Source of the DNA: Monodelphis domestica
Lineage: Eukaryota; Chordata; Mammalia; Didelphimorphia; Didelphidae
Length of the DNA stretch: 64,000 nt
NCBI RefSeq assembly: GCF_027887165.1
Contig: NC_077228.1
Location: forward strand, 208,122,777 to 208,186,776
Reading direction: 5' to 3'
A model generated the notes under the pieces. That model worked only from the letters and a program-made list of their open reading frames with translations. It ran no database searches and was not told where the DNA came from. Made by a program: the position numbers and the translations under genes. Shown piece after piece: positions 1 to 12,468 of this stretch. Position 1 is the first letter of the stretch; every line of letters begins with the position of its first letter.

Positions 1-215
1 GACTCTTTGTGACCCCTTTTGGGGTTTTCTTGGCTAAGATTTTAGAATTCTATTCTAGGATACTATTCTATTTCCTTCTCCAGCTCATTTGACAGATGAG
101 GAAACTGAGACAAACAGGTTTAAGTTGACTCGCCCAGGGTCATACAGCTAGTAATTGTTTGAGGCCAGATTTGAACTCAAAAAGATGAGTCTTCCAGCAT
201 CTAGTTGCCAATGCA
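1..215 (-). mobile_element. Mar1-like tRNA-derived SINE
   Basis: The window opens inside a SINE, so its end is cut by the window edge. On the + strand it reads through the 'gactctttgtgacc' block, a MIR-type core 'gatgaggaaactgaga' and 'catacagctagta'. That is the reverse complement of an element whose 5' head is tRNA-like. At least nine more copies of this family occur in the window. Confidence 0.85.
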
Positions 216-732
216 TAATTGCTGTTTGCTATCTAAGGTAGCATATCAGTGCTGAGGGATTTTTAAGAACCATTTGTTAATGTTTGCCTCTCACAGGAGG
301 AACGTTGTAATGCTAAATTCAGGCTTGCAATTATATTTTGGAATTGTATGGCAAATAAATGGTACTAGTGAAGTTGATGCTGGTGTCTGTGGCCATTCAT
401 TTTTGAGTGTTCTTCCTCTTAATTCCTCCTGCTTTCCAGTTTACTACTTCTGTTTTCAGTTCTGTCACTCATCTCTCCTTTTTCTGAACTCTGTGATACC
501 CATGGGTATTGTTCAGGTCCATAGGCATTATTCAACACTAGAGAGTTTGCTGATCCCCATTTTAAATCTTCTTTGAATTCAGATTCTAGACTTCTGCCAG
601 CCTCTGAGTTGTTCTTATTGAAATAAGTTTCTTTCCTCCTCCCTTCATTTGAATATCAGTAAAGGAATGGCAATGTTTTAAACCAATAATCTTACCAATC
701 ATTCTTGTTTTCTTTTTTAATAAATGTAACAG
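216..732 (+). other. TLK2: TLK2 intron, partial (upstream of penultimate exon)
   Basis: This is the 3' part of the intron before the penultimate TLK2 exon. It ends in the acceptor 'gtaacag' at 726-732. No upstream exon and no further repeat was recognised here. Confidence 0.8.
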
Positions 733-840
733 CCTTTTGGCCATAACCAGTCCCAGCAAGATATTCTGCAAGAAAATACTATTCTTAAAGCTACTGAGGT
801 GCAGTTCCCTCCAAAGCCAGTTGTGACACCTGAAGCAAAG
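733..840 (+). CDS. TLK2: TLK2 penultimate exon (C-lobe of kinase domain)
   Basis: TLK2 is a nuclear serine/threonine kinase that phosphorylates the histone chaperone ASF1 and supports replication-coupled chromatin assembly. This 108-nt exon is exactly 36 codons, starting in phase 0 after acceptor AG at 731-732 and ending at donor gtaaga (841). It begins [16 protein letters not shown] and ends KPVVTPEAK, which I recognise as the C-lobe of the TLK kinase domain, after the catalytic and activation-loop exons that lie outside the window. The tail '[12 protein letters not shown]' matches TLK2 better than TLK1 as I recall them. The reading frame is intact and continues without a frame change into the exon at 4018. 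Earlier exons lie left of the window. Confidence 0.96.
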
Positions 841-1219
841 GTAAGATTGGCATATCCCAAGACTGAAATGTTGACTTTGCTTTCTGAGCCTGCTCCTTTG
901 AATGGCCAAAGATGGTGGGCTTAATAAAAATTGATTTTTTTTCCAAAAGTCACTTAAATTGTTAGGTCAGGAATTAATTACTATTCCTGGTGGCAGCAGA
1001 CACATGAATCCTGCACTTTTACTTTCCCACCCCCTTTATTCCCATATGAGTAATATTAAATCAGTCTGTGATTGGCTGGCCGATCTGAAGGCTCTTTGAG
1101 GAGGGAAAAGAAAGGAAAAGCAGTTTTGTTCATTCAGCAAATGATTTACTGCTCTCCTAGCCAGGTGCTACCTTGAAGGGCTCACTATCTAATAAGAGAG
1201 ACAAGAAAATGAAGTATAA

Positions 1220-1345
1220 CGGAAAAGCCTGAGCTTTTCAATCCTGACTCTGCAATGTCATTTCACCTCCAAGACCTTCCATTTTATTATGGGTAAAATG
1301 AATTTGGACTAAATGGCTTCTGAACCCCTTTCTGGAAGAAATCAA
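1220..1345 (+). mobile_element. MIR fragment (decayed)
   Basis: A 'cctgactctgcaatgtcatttcacc...gggtaaaatgaatttggac' pattern resembles the MIR tRNA-to-core section. It is strongly diverged. Confidence 0.55.
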
Positions 1346-1550
1346 TAAACTCAAGATAGGAGAAAATTTAAATAACAATACTAATGACTCATGGACAAGT
1401 ATAGGCAAAGTGCTTTAGGAGTTCAGAAGGATCCTTGTGGACTGGGGTAATGAGGGAAGACTTCATAAAAGAGGTGAAAGGAGCTAGACAGGATTTGGCT
1501 TGGTGGCCTTGCCAGCTCTCTTTGGTTCTTTTCCATATGACTGTTAGGAA

Positions 1551-1768
1551 CAGTGGCTCAACTCAGATACAGATGAGGGCCACTAAACTGTTCATAAGAA
1601 TCCCTGTGAGCCCATATTGACATAGAAAAGCACACATTGACATTACCTATGTTTTATTGTGTTTTTATTTTATTTCCCAATTAAATTTTCATCTGGGTTT
1701 TAAGCCTCACTAGGGAATGTTGTGAGCCACATGTGACCTGCAAGCCATGTGTTTGACATTTCTGGTTT
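1551..1768. mobile_element. hAT-like nonautonomous DNA transposon remnant
   Basis: The left edge 'cagtggctcaactcag' and the right edge 'gtgtttgacatttctgg' bound an AT-rich body. A second copy of the same family lies at 23,798-24,013: both share 'ggccactaaactgt', a tttccca(a)tt block and 'gtgttgtgagc'. The family assignment is inference; that the repeat recurs is seen directly. Confidence 0.5.
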
Positions 1769-3414
1769 AGAAATTTAGAATGATGATTTTCTTCTCCCCT
1801 TAGTTTAAAAGCAGTTAATTCAGGAGACCTATCTTCAATTACTTCTCAGCCCTTGTGGTACCTTGGAGTGCTATGATACTAATTAGTAAGTGAACATGAA
1901 TACAGCAATTAAGAAAAGGACTTCCCTTACAAAATGACCTGGCAGGTATATATGATACTATTGACCTTTGACTATCCACATGTGAATAATCTGTAATATA
2001 TTTTAGCTGTTTCATATGACTTTATACTGTCATACATCTTCCCCTCAAACCTTGCAGATTGTTATATCTTCCTTGAATGTGGAAGCTAGTGCTAATCTAA
2101 GCAAAACATAATTAATAAGGCAAATTTGCCTGGGAAGCCACCATGTTTTACATTATACTTTGCTCCAAAGCCAGATATAAATAACAGATTATTCATATCC
2201 CTGTCATATTCTAGAGTTGACTGTAAATTCTTTGTTCACAAGCTTCACTCAACACTGACCATAGACACTATTAATTCTCTTTTTCTGACCAGACTTCCCA
2301 ACGTACTTTTTGTGCACACATCTGTTTCCCTTTTACCAAGTGTCTGTGTTGTTAGAAATCTCCTCAGATAGGGCTACTAATAGTAAATGAAAGGTCTTCC
2401 AGTCATCCTATAACCCCGGTCCTCTTGCCCATTCCTCTCCCAAGATAGTTCTTAAAAAATATGGCCAACATCCAACCTAGATGAAAGGACACTAGTAAAG
2501 CTCTTTGAATCAAGATGTCTCGCTAAGAAAATTGGCTGATAAAATCGAGTGATAATTCTTGGTATTTATTTTCTTCATGGCCTTATGAAGGAGCTCCTGA
2601 GAGATAGAGTTATTAAATCAGAAAAAGACATTTGTAGTTTTGTTTTTTGAAAATTCATAGGAGCAGTTGCTTTCCATGTTCAGGTCAGGGGGTAGTAAAT
2701 CTTTTACTAATAATTAAAACTCTGCCATACTAAAAAGCTTTGGGTTAGTAAAATATTTCAAGAGTGAAAAGGAGGACAAGAAAATTAGGAATTTCAGCCT
2801 TCAAAGTTTAGAAACCACTAATCTTTTAAAAAGGGAAATTTTTAGTTCATTAATATTGGGTATTCTTTACCCCCTCCCCTCAAGTTTATCTATAAATTAC
2901 CTTTTAGCTAGGGTATATCATATCCAGCAACCACTGAGCCTTTTCATGTAATTGATAGTGATAACCTAGTAAATTAATGACACTAATAGAAACAGTTATA
3001 TGTGAGAACTACAGCCATATTATGCCTAGACTTAAGATGACAAGTTCCACTAGGGAAAGCTGTATAGAGCAAGAACTATTTACTACTAGGTTGGGAACAG
3101 GAAACAGTGACCCCTGTCTGAATTTTCCTACTTGTACCCTTTATCTGTTTGTGAAGCAGCAGCCAAAAAGACTGGTCATCAGGTTCCTTCCTAGTTGAGG
3201 AGAATTTCTTCTTGTCCTGTCTTATTGGTAGCATTAGAATCTTCAATATCATAAACCTGTATACAGATTTTTGGTCTTTTTGGTCTTCCCTAGAGATCTT
3301 ATATAACTTTTCAAAAAAGGAAATTCTTATTTTCTTCTTTCTTTTCAATCTAAGTGTTTCTTCTGGTGCTTCTGGGAATCCCAGTTCTTCTACTTTTTGT
3401 GGGGCTCTATTTTA

Positions 3415-3545
3415 GCCCAGCAAGCATTTGTTAAATGCTCACTAGGTGCCAGGTAGTATGCTAAACTCTCAGTATACAACAGTAAAGTAAATAAGGTCCT
3501 TGCCCTCAAGAAGCTTATATTTTGATGGGAAAAACACCATGTCCA
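3415..3545 (-). mobile_element. L2 3'-end fragment
   Basis: Reads 'gcaagcatttgttaaatgctcactaggtgccagg' and then 'ccttgccctcaagaagcttat', which is the reverse complement of the L2 3' terminus (the 'gagggcagggac...cataaat' end). Confidence 0.65.
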
Positions 3546-3966
3546 TAAATCAGTACATATTCTTGAGTTCTTTGAGTTATTTCTCTGAAGTATCTTACCA
3601 CTTCATCCTCTCCTGGAGGTTTGATGGTACTGATGCCCTGGGGGGGGGGTGGGGAGACTTATGGCTCAAATACTACATTACTAAATTTGTTAATCACTTC
3701 CTTAGTATAGCCATTCATCCCCATTTGCAGTCAAGATGTCTGTAATGAGCCTAGGGAGGGACAAAGCTAGCAGTATGGGTTTGCACTGGCTACATTTCTC
3801 CTCCAGCCTTCTTTTGTGAAGGGAGAGAGAAGCAGGTCACAGCCCATATTTTCTCCTATTTCTTGACTTTTAACATCTAGTGATTTTATTTGAAAAATAT
3901 ACTAGTTCAATTCTTTTGATGAATTTCCCATTCTGGAAGCAAGTTATTCTAAATCCAGGGTAGTGA

Positions 3967-4191
<225 letters not shown>

Positions 4192-4610
4192 GACAGATTC
4201 CTAGGCCAAAGACTGTGTAACACAAGTGGACAAATGGCATTCAGCAGTGGATTCGGAGAATAGCGAATCTGAATGGATTTCATGAAACCTGTACCAGGTG
4301 CTTTTTTTTCTTGCTTTTTTCCCATCCATAGAGCATGACAGCATCAATTCTCATTGAGAAGAAACCTTGGGCAGTGCCAGCCAGGCCCTGCAGGAAAAAG
4401 CCCTGAGGTTCCCACGTCACTGGCCGCCATGTGTGGCTGCTCTGAGTGAAGGGGAAAAAAACAAAAAACTAACTGGATCCATGTACTGTGAACGTGCAAA
4501 CACGCAGACTCGGGGGGTCCCTGACGCAGCGCTTCTGATGAAGAATGTGGACTTTGAAAATACAGACTGGGCTAGTCCAGTGTCTATATTTAAACTTGTT
4601 CTTTTCTTTT

Positions 4611-4616
4611 AATAAA
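4611..4616 (+). promoter_or_regulatory. TLK2: Proximal poly(A) signal of TLK2
   Basis: A canonical AATAAA 420 nt after the stop codon, following a T-rich 'cttgttcttttctttt' stretch. It would give the short 3' UTR isoform. Confidence 0.7.
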
Positions 4617-5108
4617 GTTTAGGTAACATCTCCTGGAAAGCTTACAGCACAAAGGCTCAGCTGGGGATGGTGTTTGACTTCAAAAGAAAAAAAAAGTTGC
4701 TATTGCCCTTGATGGCACTAGAGTTAGTTCCCCCCCAACTCCACCCCCGCCCCCCCCCAATAATTTCAGTTTTTAAAGACCCACAGCTTCCCTAGTCCCT
4801 TTTTTATTTTTGAAAGAAAACATTTGGTCACAAAAGTGAAACCCGTATTAGCAGGTACGTGGAAATGTTCATTCCAAACAGATGCAGCTTTCTCCTTTTC
4901 CATCTGGCCTCCTATTAACAATTATTTCCCTCATCTCAGTAGGGAAATAGTTGAATGGGAGAATAGAGATGTGTGGCTTTTTGCCATTAGACAAGGATTA
5001 AGGTTAGAAGTCTGCAGCTAGGAGTGTCTCTAGGTTTTCAACTGTTTCTTCACAATTTAAACACTTGACGGTTGTCCCTTTTAATTTATTTGAAGTGCTA
5101 TTTTTTTA

Positions 5109-5114
5109 AATAAA
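5109..5114 (+). promoter_or_regulatory. TLK2: Distal poly(A) signal of TLK2
   Basis: AATAAA followed at once by the GU-rich 'ggtttgtctgtcc', a good cleavage-stimulation context, better than at the proximal site. It would give a ~0.94-kb 3' UTR. Confidence 0.6.
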
Positions 5115-5130
5115 GGTTTGTCTGTCCATG

Positions 5131-8100
5131 CAATCCTCTTGGATTCTCTGAATATAATATCTGTTGAATCTGTTAAAGGAAAAAAAAAACACAGACAATG
5201 GGCTGGGGAGCCAAATGTAGCTACAGGGATCAGTTGCTTTCTTCACGTGATCTTTGTGCTCACTAACAGTTGTATGTTTTTGGTTAATTAGATTAAAATT
5301 TGAACAGTACATAAGCTTTCCTCTGCTAGATCATTTGGCAGAAAACTCCCCGACTTTTCCTCTTCCATTATTGTCCCCCTACAAAAACTGGTGTGCATGC
5401 GTTCCAGCACCCTGTGGTTATAGTTAACTTGTTTAGACTCATCAGATGGATATTTGAGAGATCTCAAGGGGAATTAGAGATGTCAGATCTTCACATTCTT
5501 TTGGATTTGGCTTTTTTCATCGAGTTGTCACTAAGGAGTGTGTGCAACTGGAGAGGAAACTGAAATGGGAGGTACGTGGCCCCTCTCTGCCCTCCAAATG
5601 CCAGAGTGCTGAACCCAGAGAGGGGGAAGGAGGCCAGAGCCCAAACATGTGGCAGCCAGCTTGGAATGTGACTAACATGTGGCAGGAGGGCTCAGCCAGA
5701 GATATTTAAAGATGCAGCATTCAGGAGGGGGAGGGTCCCCAAGACTGGGAACAGGGAGGCCAGAAGGATAAGGAGAGAGTGCAAGCACACACTCCAGCAG
5801 CTCATGACACCCTGCTTCTTTTCTGTAGGTATTAGGGATGGGGTGGAAATGGGGAGGTGCCCCTACTAACAGATTCTCTATGCTATAGGGCCCACTTTGT
5901 TTTCCGCTCACCAAGGATGGAGAATCACCAAGAGGTGATCACAGCATCTTTTTGGGAGAGAACTATTTCGTGAAGCCAGTGGGAGTCATCCTTAGAGGCT
6001 TCATTAATGCCTGTCCCTACAGCTTTCCCCTTTTTTTGCTTCTAGCCTTGGGACAAACACTAAAGGCTGTGAAGGAAGGAGGCCCTCCTGGGGTCTCAAA
6101 GACTGAAAGCAAGCACCTTGTTAAAAGGATGGTAGCTACTTGTGCACTGATATGGAAGAAACTTCGACCTTTAAAAAAATTATTCCAATAATTGAATCCT
6201 CATTCAATTATATGAGTTCCTATTCTGATTCACTTGATTGGATCCTGAATTCTATTTTAAAACTTTGTTTCTATTTTGGAAAAGAAATGCTGCATCTTTA
6301 AGTCTTCCCTCTAACTTCCTGCCCTCTTCGCCCTCAGAGAAAATTCACTCCTTTCAGGACCAGTTAGTCTGCATGTTCAGGCCCCTGGAATTGTTAGGTT
6401 TTCTTTGAAGTGAAATTACAGTAACTCCACTGTGACTATTGAGCTTTATCTTCTACCTTTTCTACCTCCACTCTGAAGGGAGGAGCAGAAAGATAGATTC
6501 CCCACCCTCAGCCTTATTGTGTATCTGGGACAAAGATGGTGCTGGCTCAGATCAGCTGGTTCTGGGACAAGACCTCTGCCCTTGGATGAACTAACCCCAC
6601 CCCAGGGACAAGCAGCACTGTCCTTTTCTGGTGTGGATCAGGTCACTAGTGAAGAACCCAGTGGGACTCTAGTTTTGACGTGCTTGTTAATATGGGTTTC
6701 ACTTTCTCCAAGGATGGCCCCTTATTGCCACAATGTTCATTTACTTTACCAAAAAAAAAAATTTTTTTTTTAAACAAAATGTATTAATTTGTAACTTAAA
6801 CCTGGCCAGACTGTTTTGGCTTTACCCAACAGATGAAAGACATGGATATTAAAATAAGTTTTAAGAAATGAACTTCCCAGACTCTTGATTTTACTCTAGT
6901 TGGGCAGCTGCAAACAGTTACTTCTAGTTTGGGGATATTGAGTTAAAAAAATGATCTGTTGAGTCACAGGCGGAGACTTTAAACTGAATGGCATTAAGTC
7001 TCAGGTGCATGGAGTAGAGGAATGCTGAAGGGTCTAAGAGTGGGAGGGAATCTGTCATAAATGAGATGTGTCTCACTGAGGTAGCAATGGCTAGCAAACT
7101 TCTTCCCCTGATCTAACCTATTATGGCTTAAGGCAGTTTACTTCCTTTACTTTCTCTCAGGTGGCACATGAGTTCTTTAAGGATATCGCAAATTCTGGTC
7201 CATGCTCTTTGACTGGAGTTAATTATAGCCCATACCACACTGTAGTAGACCATGTATTTCTGTAACTGAAAACATTAAATCACCACTCAGGGCCCAACAT
7301 TTTCACAATGATCCTCTCCAAGTTTGGTTAGGCAGGTCCTCAGTCAATAGTCAATTGCTTGGTAGCCTCTGTGAGAGCTTTTGCCCTCCTGGCATAATCT
7401 TGGACCCCTGCTTGGGTCACCTCCATAATCGGAACATCCGAGTACAGCACTTTTTAAAGTTGAATTTCAAAAAAAAGTTTTCCTAGGTACTTGGTCCCAA
7501 GGCAGGGGACATAGCCCTTCTTTCAGAGAAGTGAATATGAAAATCATTTAGGGCTCATGATGAGTTATCTTCCTGATGATAACCAAGGGCAGATAGCATG
7601 TTCTTTCATCCCCATCTTTGATTGCCCTCGATGGGACTGGGATCTTCATTTGTACTGCTGCTCAGCCTTATTATACTCTGCTCCATTTCCAGAGGAAGCA
7701 GCTTACTTGGTCAGTAGCACCAATCTCTAGGGCTTAGTGATTCCTTTGATTGGAAAAAGGGAAGCCTTGAGGGTCAACTGAGTAGGATTATTAGAAGAGA
7801 ATCATTAACATCTTTTAGAAAGTGTTTACTATAATTAGCTAAGAGTCTAGCATCATCATGAAGGCTGCTGGGAAAGATCCCCTATCCTGGAACCATGCAA
7901 AGAATTTACAGAAGTGGTAGGGGTGCGAAGTGACTAGCCCTGGGGGGAGTCGCCATATGTTGGTAGGGCTGACAAACCATGGCAAGAGTAGGGGAAGGGG
8001 GTGGGGGGCCCTTATCTTTTTTAGCCCTTAGTCTACAACACCCCCCCTGAGGTCAGTGAGCCTCGGTTCTGCTTTCAAATAGCTATTCAGTAGGCCCAGG

Positions 8101-8599
8101 ATGCTCTAAATTCAGACATCTCCACCAAAAACCTCACAGCCTAAAAATGGCATTTGTATAATATAGAGCTATGTTGGTCACATAACCTGTTTTCAGCATG
8201 GGACGCTTCATTGCTGCACCAACTTGAGAATGTGGAGGTGCTTCAGGACCTCCCACGCTGGCTTGTAATTCACAAGTTTTGCCATTGGCACATACTAAAC
8301 AGCCCCCTCCTTGTCCCCAAAAAGAGATACTTCTTAGATGCGTCAGGGTGGAGCAACCTGTAGACTCCTTGCTTATGGCTTGGAGTGTGGCCAGTCTATT
8401 CTTGGATCTGGCCAAGCAGGCATCTGTACCTCAGCAAGTGGCAGCTTTGTGAGAGCTGGAAGCCAAAGATCTCTGCAGCATCCTTACATTTATTGCTCTG
8501 TGCAAATGGTCGGATTGCCCTTTGTTCCCTCTAGCAAATCATGAGATCTAATTAGGGCAGGGTCAATAGAGGGAACTATTATCTGAACAACACTGTCTT
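5131..8599. other. Intergenic, no recognised gene or repeat
   Basis: About 3.5 kb just downstream of TLK2 with little interspersed repeat. Open frames here are short, overlapping and without recognisable domains. A homopolymer A/T patch lies at 6750-6772. Confidence 0.6.
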
Positions 8600-8745
8600 A
8601 TTAATCCAACGTAACGGAAAATGTAGTGGACTAGCCATCAGGACACCTGGGTTTTAGTCCCAGCTTTGCTAGTCTCCTCTCTGGATGTTGGTTTCCAAAC
8701 CTGTCAGAATGAATAGGTTTGCTGGGGTGGATCCTAACTGTGGCA
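8600..8745 (+). mobile_element. MIR fragment
   Basis: 'agtggactagccatcaggacacctgggttttagtccc' resembles the MIR tRNA-related head with a B-box-like 'gggttttagtccc'. It is truncated before the core. Confidence 0.55.
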
Positions 8746-10015
8746 AAGCAGCTCAGGAAGAGAAAGTGGGCATATTGATTCTTTAGCAGCACGGACCTAG
8801 CTCCTTAGATGCATTGTCAAGACCAGCTGCCTGAGCATCCCACTTTCTCCAGCCCTCCTTGTCTTCCCTTTTTCTTCCTTCCTCCCCGCAGGCATTCATA
8901 GAAATCAGAAGAGCAAAAAAAAGACTTTAGTTTGTTCCAAGAAGGAAGCTGCATAACTTTTTGAAGCCATGAAACTACCATACACTGAACCAGCTCAGTT
9001 ATCCCTGGGATCACAAAAGGATAGTCCCATTAAACAACCACCGTCTGTCTCCCCAGCAAGGCATTAAAGGGCCAAGACAGAAGAAAGATTGAAAAAGCCC
9101 AGTTACGCTCACACGTCTTACAAACCATCCGCAGAAGATACAGGCAGCCCAAGCACCCACGTCTCTTCAGCAGTATGGCCCTGCTCCGGAGAATCGCCTT
9201 TCAGAAGTGCCATTTGACTTGACCAAGCACTCGGACACGCTACTTTTCTCCTTTGGAAGAGGAAAGAGCCAACAGAATTGTGATTAACAAGGCCCTAGGT
9301 GATGACAAAAGTAATAGATCAGCCAATCAAAGCTTGCTGAATAGAAATGGTTATGTTTCTGGTGGTTGGCAATGAAAGACTAAGGAGAGAAAACAAATTG
9401 AAACTCAAAGGGCTAAACTCCAAAAGGCTTCCCTAAAACCAAAGAATGCATATAGACATCCGCTGTGTAGAAAAATTCAAATGAAGGAGCCCATTGCCAC
9501 ATTGAGAGTGTTGCAACCTCTTCTACTTAGCAGATGTTTGCAGCAACAATACAAAGAAGGCCAAGGATGTTCCTGTACCAGTCTTGGACTTTTTATCCCT
9601 GCAACTTCCTCTCTTGAAACTCCAAGGATATTCTGCTAGGATCTAAGACTAAACAGGACAATAAGCAGATACTGGAGAGAAATAATATAATTAATACACT
9701 CAAAAAAGGGACAGTCTGAGAGGAGCCTCCTCTACCAGGATACCGTACCAGTGGTCTGCCTGGCCTTGCTTAGAATAGTCACTGTGAAACCCATAGTCAA
9801 ATGTCAGACTAACTGACTAGCACTAAGTGTTGCTCTTGTCCTAGGCTGTTGCATTGGGTAAATGCTAAACTCTTATACATTCTCTTTTTCCCAATTCAAA
9901 ACATGGCTACCTGGAATAGTTTTTTCAAGCAACAATTATTTTCCTTTTCTTATTCTTTAAGACTGACGTAATTCATCTCTGGCTTAAAGGATAATGAGAA
10001 ATTTAATTCCAATGG
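8746..10015. other. Intergenic, no recognised gene
   Basis: Largely unique sequence. A stretch near 9,060-9,230 reads partly open but is interrupted by stops and matches nothing I can name. Confidence 0.5.
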
Positions 10016-10195
10016 GGAGGTAGCTAGGTGGCTCGGGAGAGAGAGCCAGGCCTGGAGTTGGGAGTGAGCTCAGACACTTCCTAGCTGTGTGAGCCTGGGC
10101 AAGTCACACAGCCTCAATTGCCTAGCCCTTACTATTGTTCTGCCCTCGAACTGATACTTAGTATTGATTCTAAGGTAAGGGTTAACATTTTTTAA
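10016..10195 (+). mobile_element. WSINE1-like marsupial SINE
   Basis: A tRNA-like head 'gtagctaggtggctc', a core 'cctgggcaagtcac' and the family-specific tail ('cctagcccttac...cttagtattgattctaagg...aagggtt') are all present. This full-length form recurs many times in the window. Confidence 0.85.
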
Positions 10196-10399
10196 AATTA
10201 ATATGGTAGCTTGTGGGCAGCCTCATATTGGAGAGATACTTTCTGTTATTTATGAATTGCCTGAATTTTGTTATACACAATTTATTAATTCAAATAAAGC
10301 ATGTCTGCTCATAAAGAATCTCACACTTTGCTAATCATACCATGACGAGAGCCTCAAGATTGCAAGGAGAAAATGTTTTTACTTGTACTTTATTTTTTA

Positions 10400-10610
10400 T
10401 ATATTTTTTAAAGAACCCTTACCTTCCACCTTAGACTCAATACTAGGTATTGAGTCTAAGGCGGAAGAATGGTAAGGACTAGGCAATGGGGGTTATGTGA
10501 CTTGCCCAGGGTCACACAGCTAGGAAATGTCCAAGGCCAGATTAAAACTCAAGACCTCCTGTCTCTAGGCCTGGCTCTCCATCCACCGAGCTACCCAGCT
10601 GCCCCCTCAT
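10400..10610 (-). mobile_element. WSINE1-like marsupial SINE
   Basis: Reverse orientation, starting at the 'aacccttaccttccacc' tail and ending in the tRNA head 'gagctacccagctgcccc'. The tail holds a near-perfect palindrome around 'tcaatactaggtattga' (10438-10454). Confidence 0.88.
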
Positions 10611-10869
10611 TTGTACTTTATTAAAAAATATTCTTTTTTTTTAAATGATCAATTTACATAATGAGAGTGTTTTGTAAATTATAACTTCTTTGCTGGATAA
10701 AAATGTTATGTAGCATTTGAAAAACACCCTAGGATTTAACCTTTTTAAATGGCGCAAAAGTAATGCTAGTTGGCAGTACTTAATTGCAAGAATCAGTAAA
10801 ATATTTAAAAAATAAATAAAATTAGTGAGCTGGACTTCATCATCTCCAAATTCTCTTCAACCTCTGTCA

Positions 10870-10970
10870 GATGAGGAACTAGAAGGGACACTGAAGATCG
10901 TTTAGTCCAACTTGCACATTTTACAGATGAGAAAATTTTATAGAGTCAAAAAAAAAGCCAATTAAAAAGT
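10870..10970 (-). mobile_element. MIR core fragment
   Basis: 'cacattttacagatgagaaaattt' is the reversed MIR core; the flanks are decayed. Confidence 0.55.
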
Positions 10971-10974
10971 TTAT

Positions 10975-11214
10975 GCACTTCCAATGTTCTAAGGTCTGTA
11001 GTAAGCACTGAAGATGACAAAGGCAAAAGCATGATCTCTAACTCCAAAAAGCTAATGCTCTAAATGACAGGGAAAAAGGGTACTACAGTCAAAACAACAT
11101 TGAATATAAAAAATACATAGCATAAATGATAGGTAATCTCAGAGACAAAGTATTAGCGGGATGGGGGAAACCAGGAAAGGCCATTTGTAGAGGGTAAAGT
11201 TTGCCCTGAACCTT
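10975..11214 (-). mobile_element. L2 fragment
   Basis: 'gtagtaagcactgaagatgacaaaggc' and the later 'aaaggccatttgtagagggt...ccctgaaccttgaagg' follow the reverse complement of the L2 3' region. Confidence 0.55.
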
Positions 11215-11215
11215 G

Positions 11216-11375
11216 AAGGCAACTAAGTGGCATAGTGGATAAGAATGTCAGGCCTGCAGTCAGAAAGACACATTTTCATGAGTTCAAAGGTGGCCTCAGA
11301 CACTTCCTAGCTATGTGACCCTGGGCAAGTCACCTAACCCTTTCAAATTGTTACTAAGATAGAAAGTAAGAGGTT
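11216..11375 (+). mobile_element. WSINE1/Mar1-type SINE
   Basis: Head 'gcaactaagtggcatagtgg' and core 'agctatgtgaccctgggc', ending near 'gatagaaagtaag'. It is slightly diverged. Confidence 0.8.
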
Positions 11376-11433
11376 TTTTTTTTTGACTCATTGGCCCCAA
11401 AGATATTCTTTTAGAAGGCAGCTTATATATAGG

Positions 11434-12125
11434 TGTGAAGATAGAATTGGGTCTCCCCTTGCCTATTTTTAAATTTAATCAACCAAAAGCTTAGGCACCC
11501 CTACTAAGTAGAGGAGGCCCAAAAGCCACTTACTAAAGTGGGTGACAACTCCAGAAGCAACTTGCCACCCCCTGGACAGTGCTAAGCAAATTTAAAGACT
11601 AGTTTTGTCCCTGTAAAGTGGAGGAAGGGACAGGAAGTGACATAAAAAAGGACTATAAAAGATGATGAACTTCCTGTCTTTGTCCTGAATTGTTGGATTG
11701 GAGGATCTTGGACTGGGACCTCGGCCTGGAGCTACAACTTGGACATGGAATTTTGGCTCTTGGACTGATTCTGGTAAGACTGCTCCTGGATCTTCTTCTT
11801 CTGGAACTTTGGCTTGAGAAGCTGATCCTCCTTTCTTGGCTTCTGGAGAGATTAATTCCAGAGAGGCCTCCCCTTCTTGGAGGAGGCAACATTTGTTTAA
11901 TTTGGGGTTAATGAGCCCAGCACAGGAGCAAATATTTAGTATGGTAGGATAGACATCTCTATCCTCTTTCGTTTCCCTGCTTTCACTCTTTCCACCTTCC
12001 TTCTTATAAATAAAACTAACTAAAATTCATTTTGGCTTGATCTGTAATATTTTTAAATCAGTGAACACGGTATTATCTTAAAATTCTCATATATTTAGTC
12101 CAACCATAAAATTTAATTCCTTACA
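11434..12125 (+). mobile_element. Solo LTR of an endogenous retrovirus (ERV1-like)
   Basis: A 692-bp element starting TGTGAAGATAG and ending CCTTACA (TG...CA ends), flanked by the 4-bp direct repeat TAGG (11430-11433 and 12126-12129). It has a TATA box TATAAAA at 11654-11660 and AATAAA at 12009-12014. No internal retroviral genes are attached, so it is a solo LTR left by recombination. A 4-bp target duplication is typical of class I (gamma-like) ERVs. Short open frames inside it on either strand are not genes. Confidence 0.75.
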
Positions 12126-12400
12126 TAGGTATACATGCTCTTATGCAAGTATTTTTCACAAAGAGACAGTAAGAAACAGCCAGGATTTGAGAGTGTGTCC
12201 TCTGACTTCAGTCTTGGCACTATTTCCATTGTATCACGGTGTCTGCATGTTTTCTTCCCTGGAAGGCATAGTCTCAGGAAATAGGAAATGAACAATGACT
12301 TGCCCAAGGACCTATGATAGCATGATGGTTGTGTCAAATGAGGCCAGGTAAGCTCTATTTGATGTGAATAAGACCTTGGGCTTTCATTGTGAGAAGGATG

Positions 12401-12401
<1 letters not shown>

Positions 12402-12465
<64 letters not shown>
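12402..12465 (+). repeat. (TG)n microsatellite
   Basis: 64 bp of uninterrupted TG (32 units), leading directly into a purine tract. Confidence 0.98.

Positions 12466-12468
<3 letters not shown>

Larger units (their letters stand above)
4192..5130 (+). other. TLK2: TLK2 3' UTR (approximate extent)
   Basis: Untranslated sequence after the TGA. It looks largely unique and repeat-free, apart from a C-rich stretch at 4731-4761. It holds two AATAAA hexamers (4611-4616 and 5109-5114). The distal end is set just past the second; the true cleavage site cannot be read from the sequence. Confidence 0.7.

Noticed and set aside
9060-9300. Short RQPKHPR-like stretch suggesting a ribosomal protein L23a retrocopy
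   Set aside because: Similarity covers only a few residues and needs several frame changes; the rest does not follow the protein.
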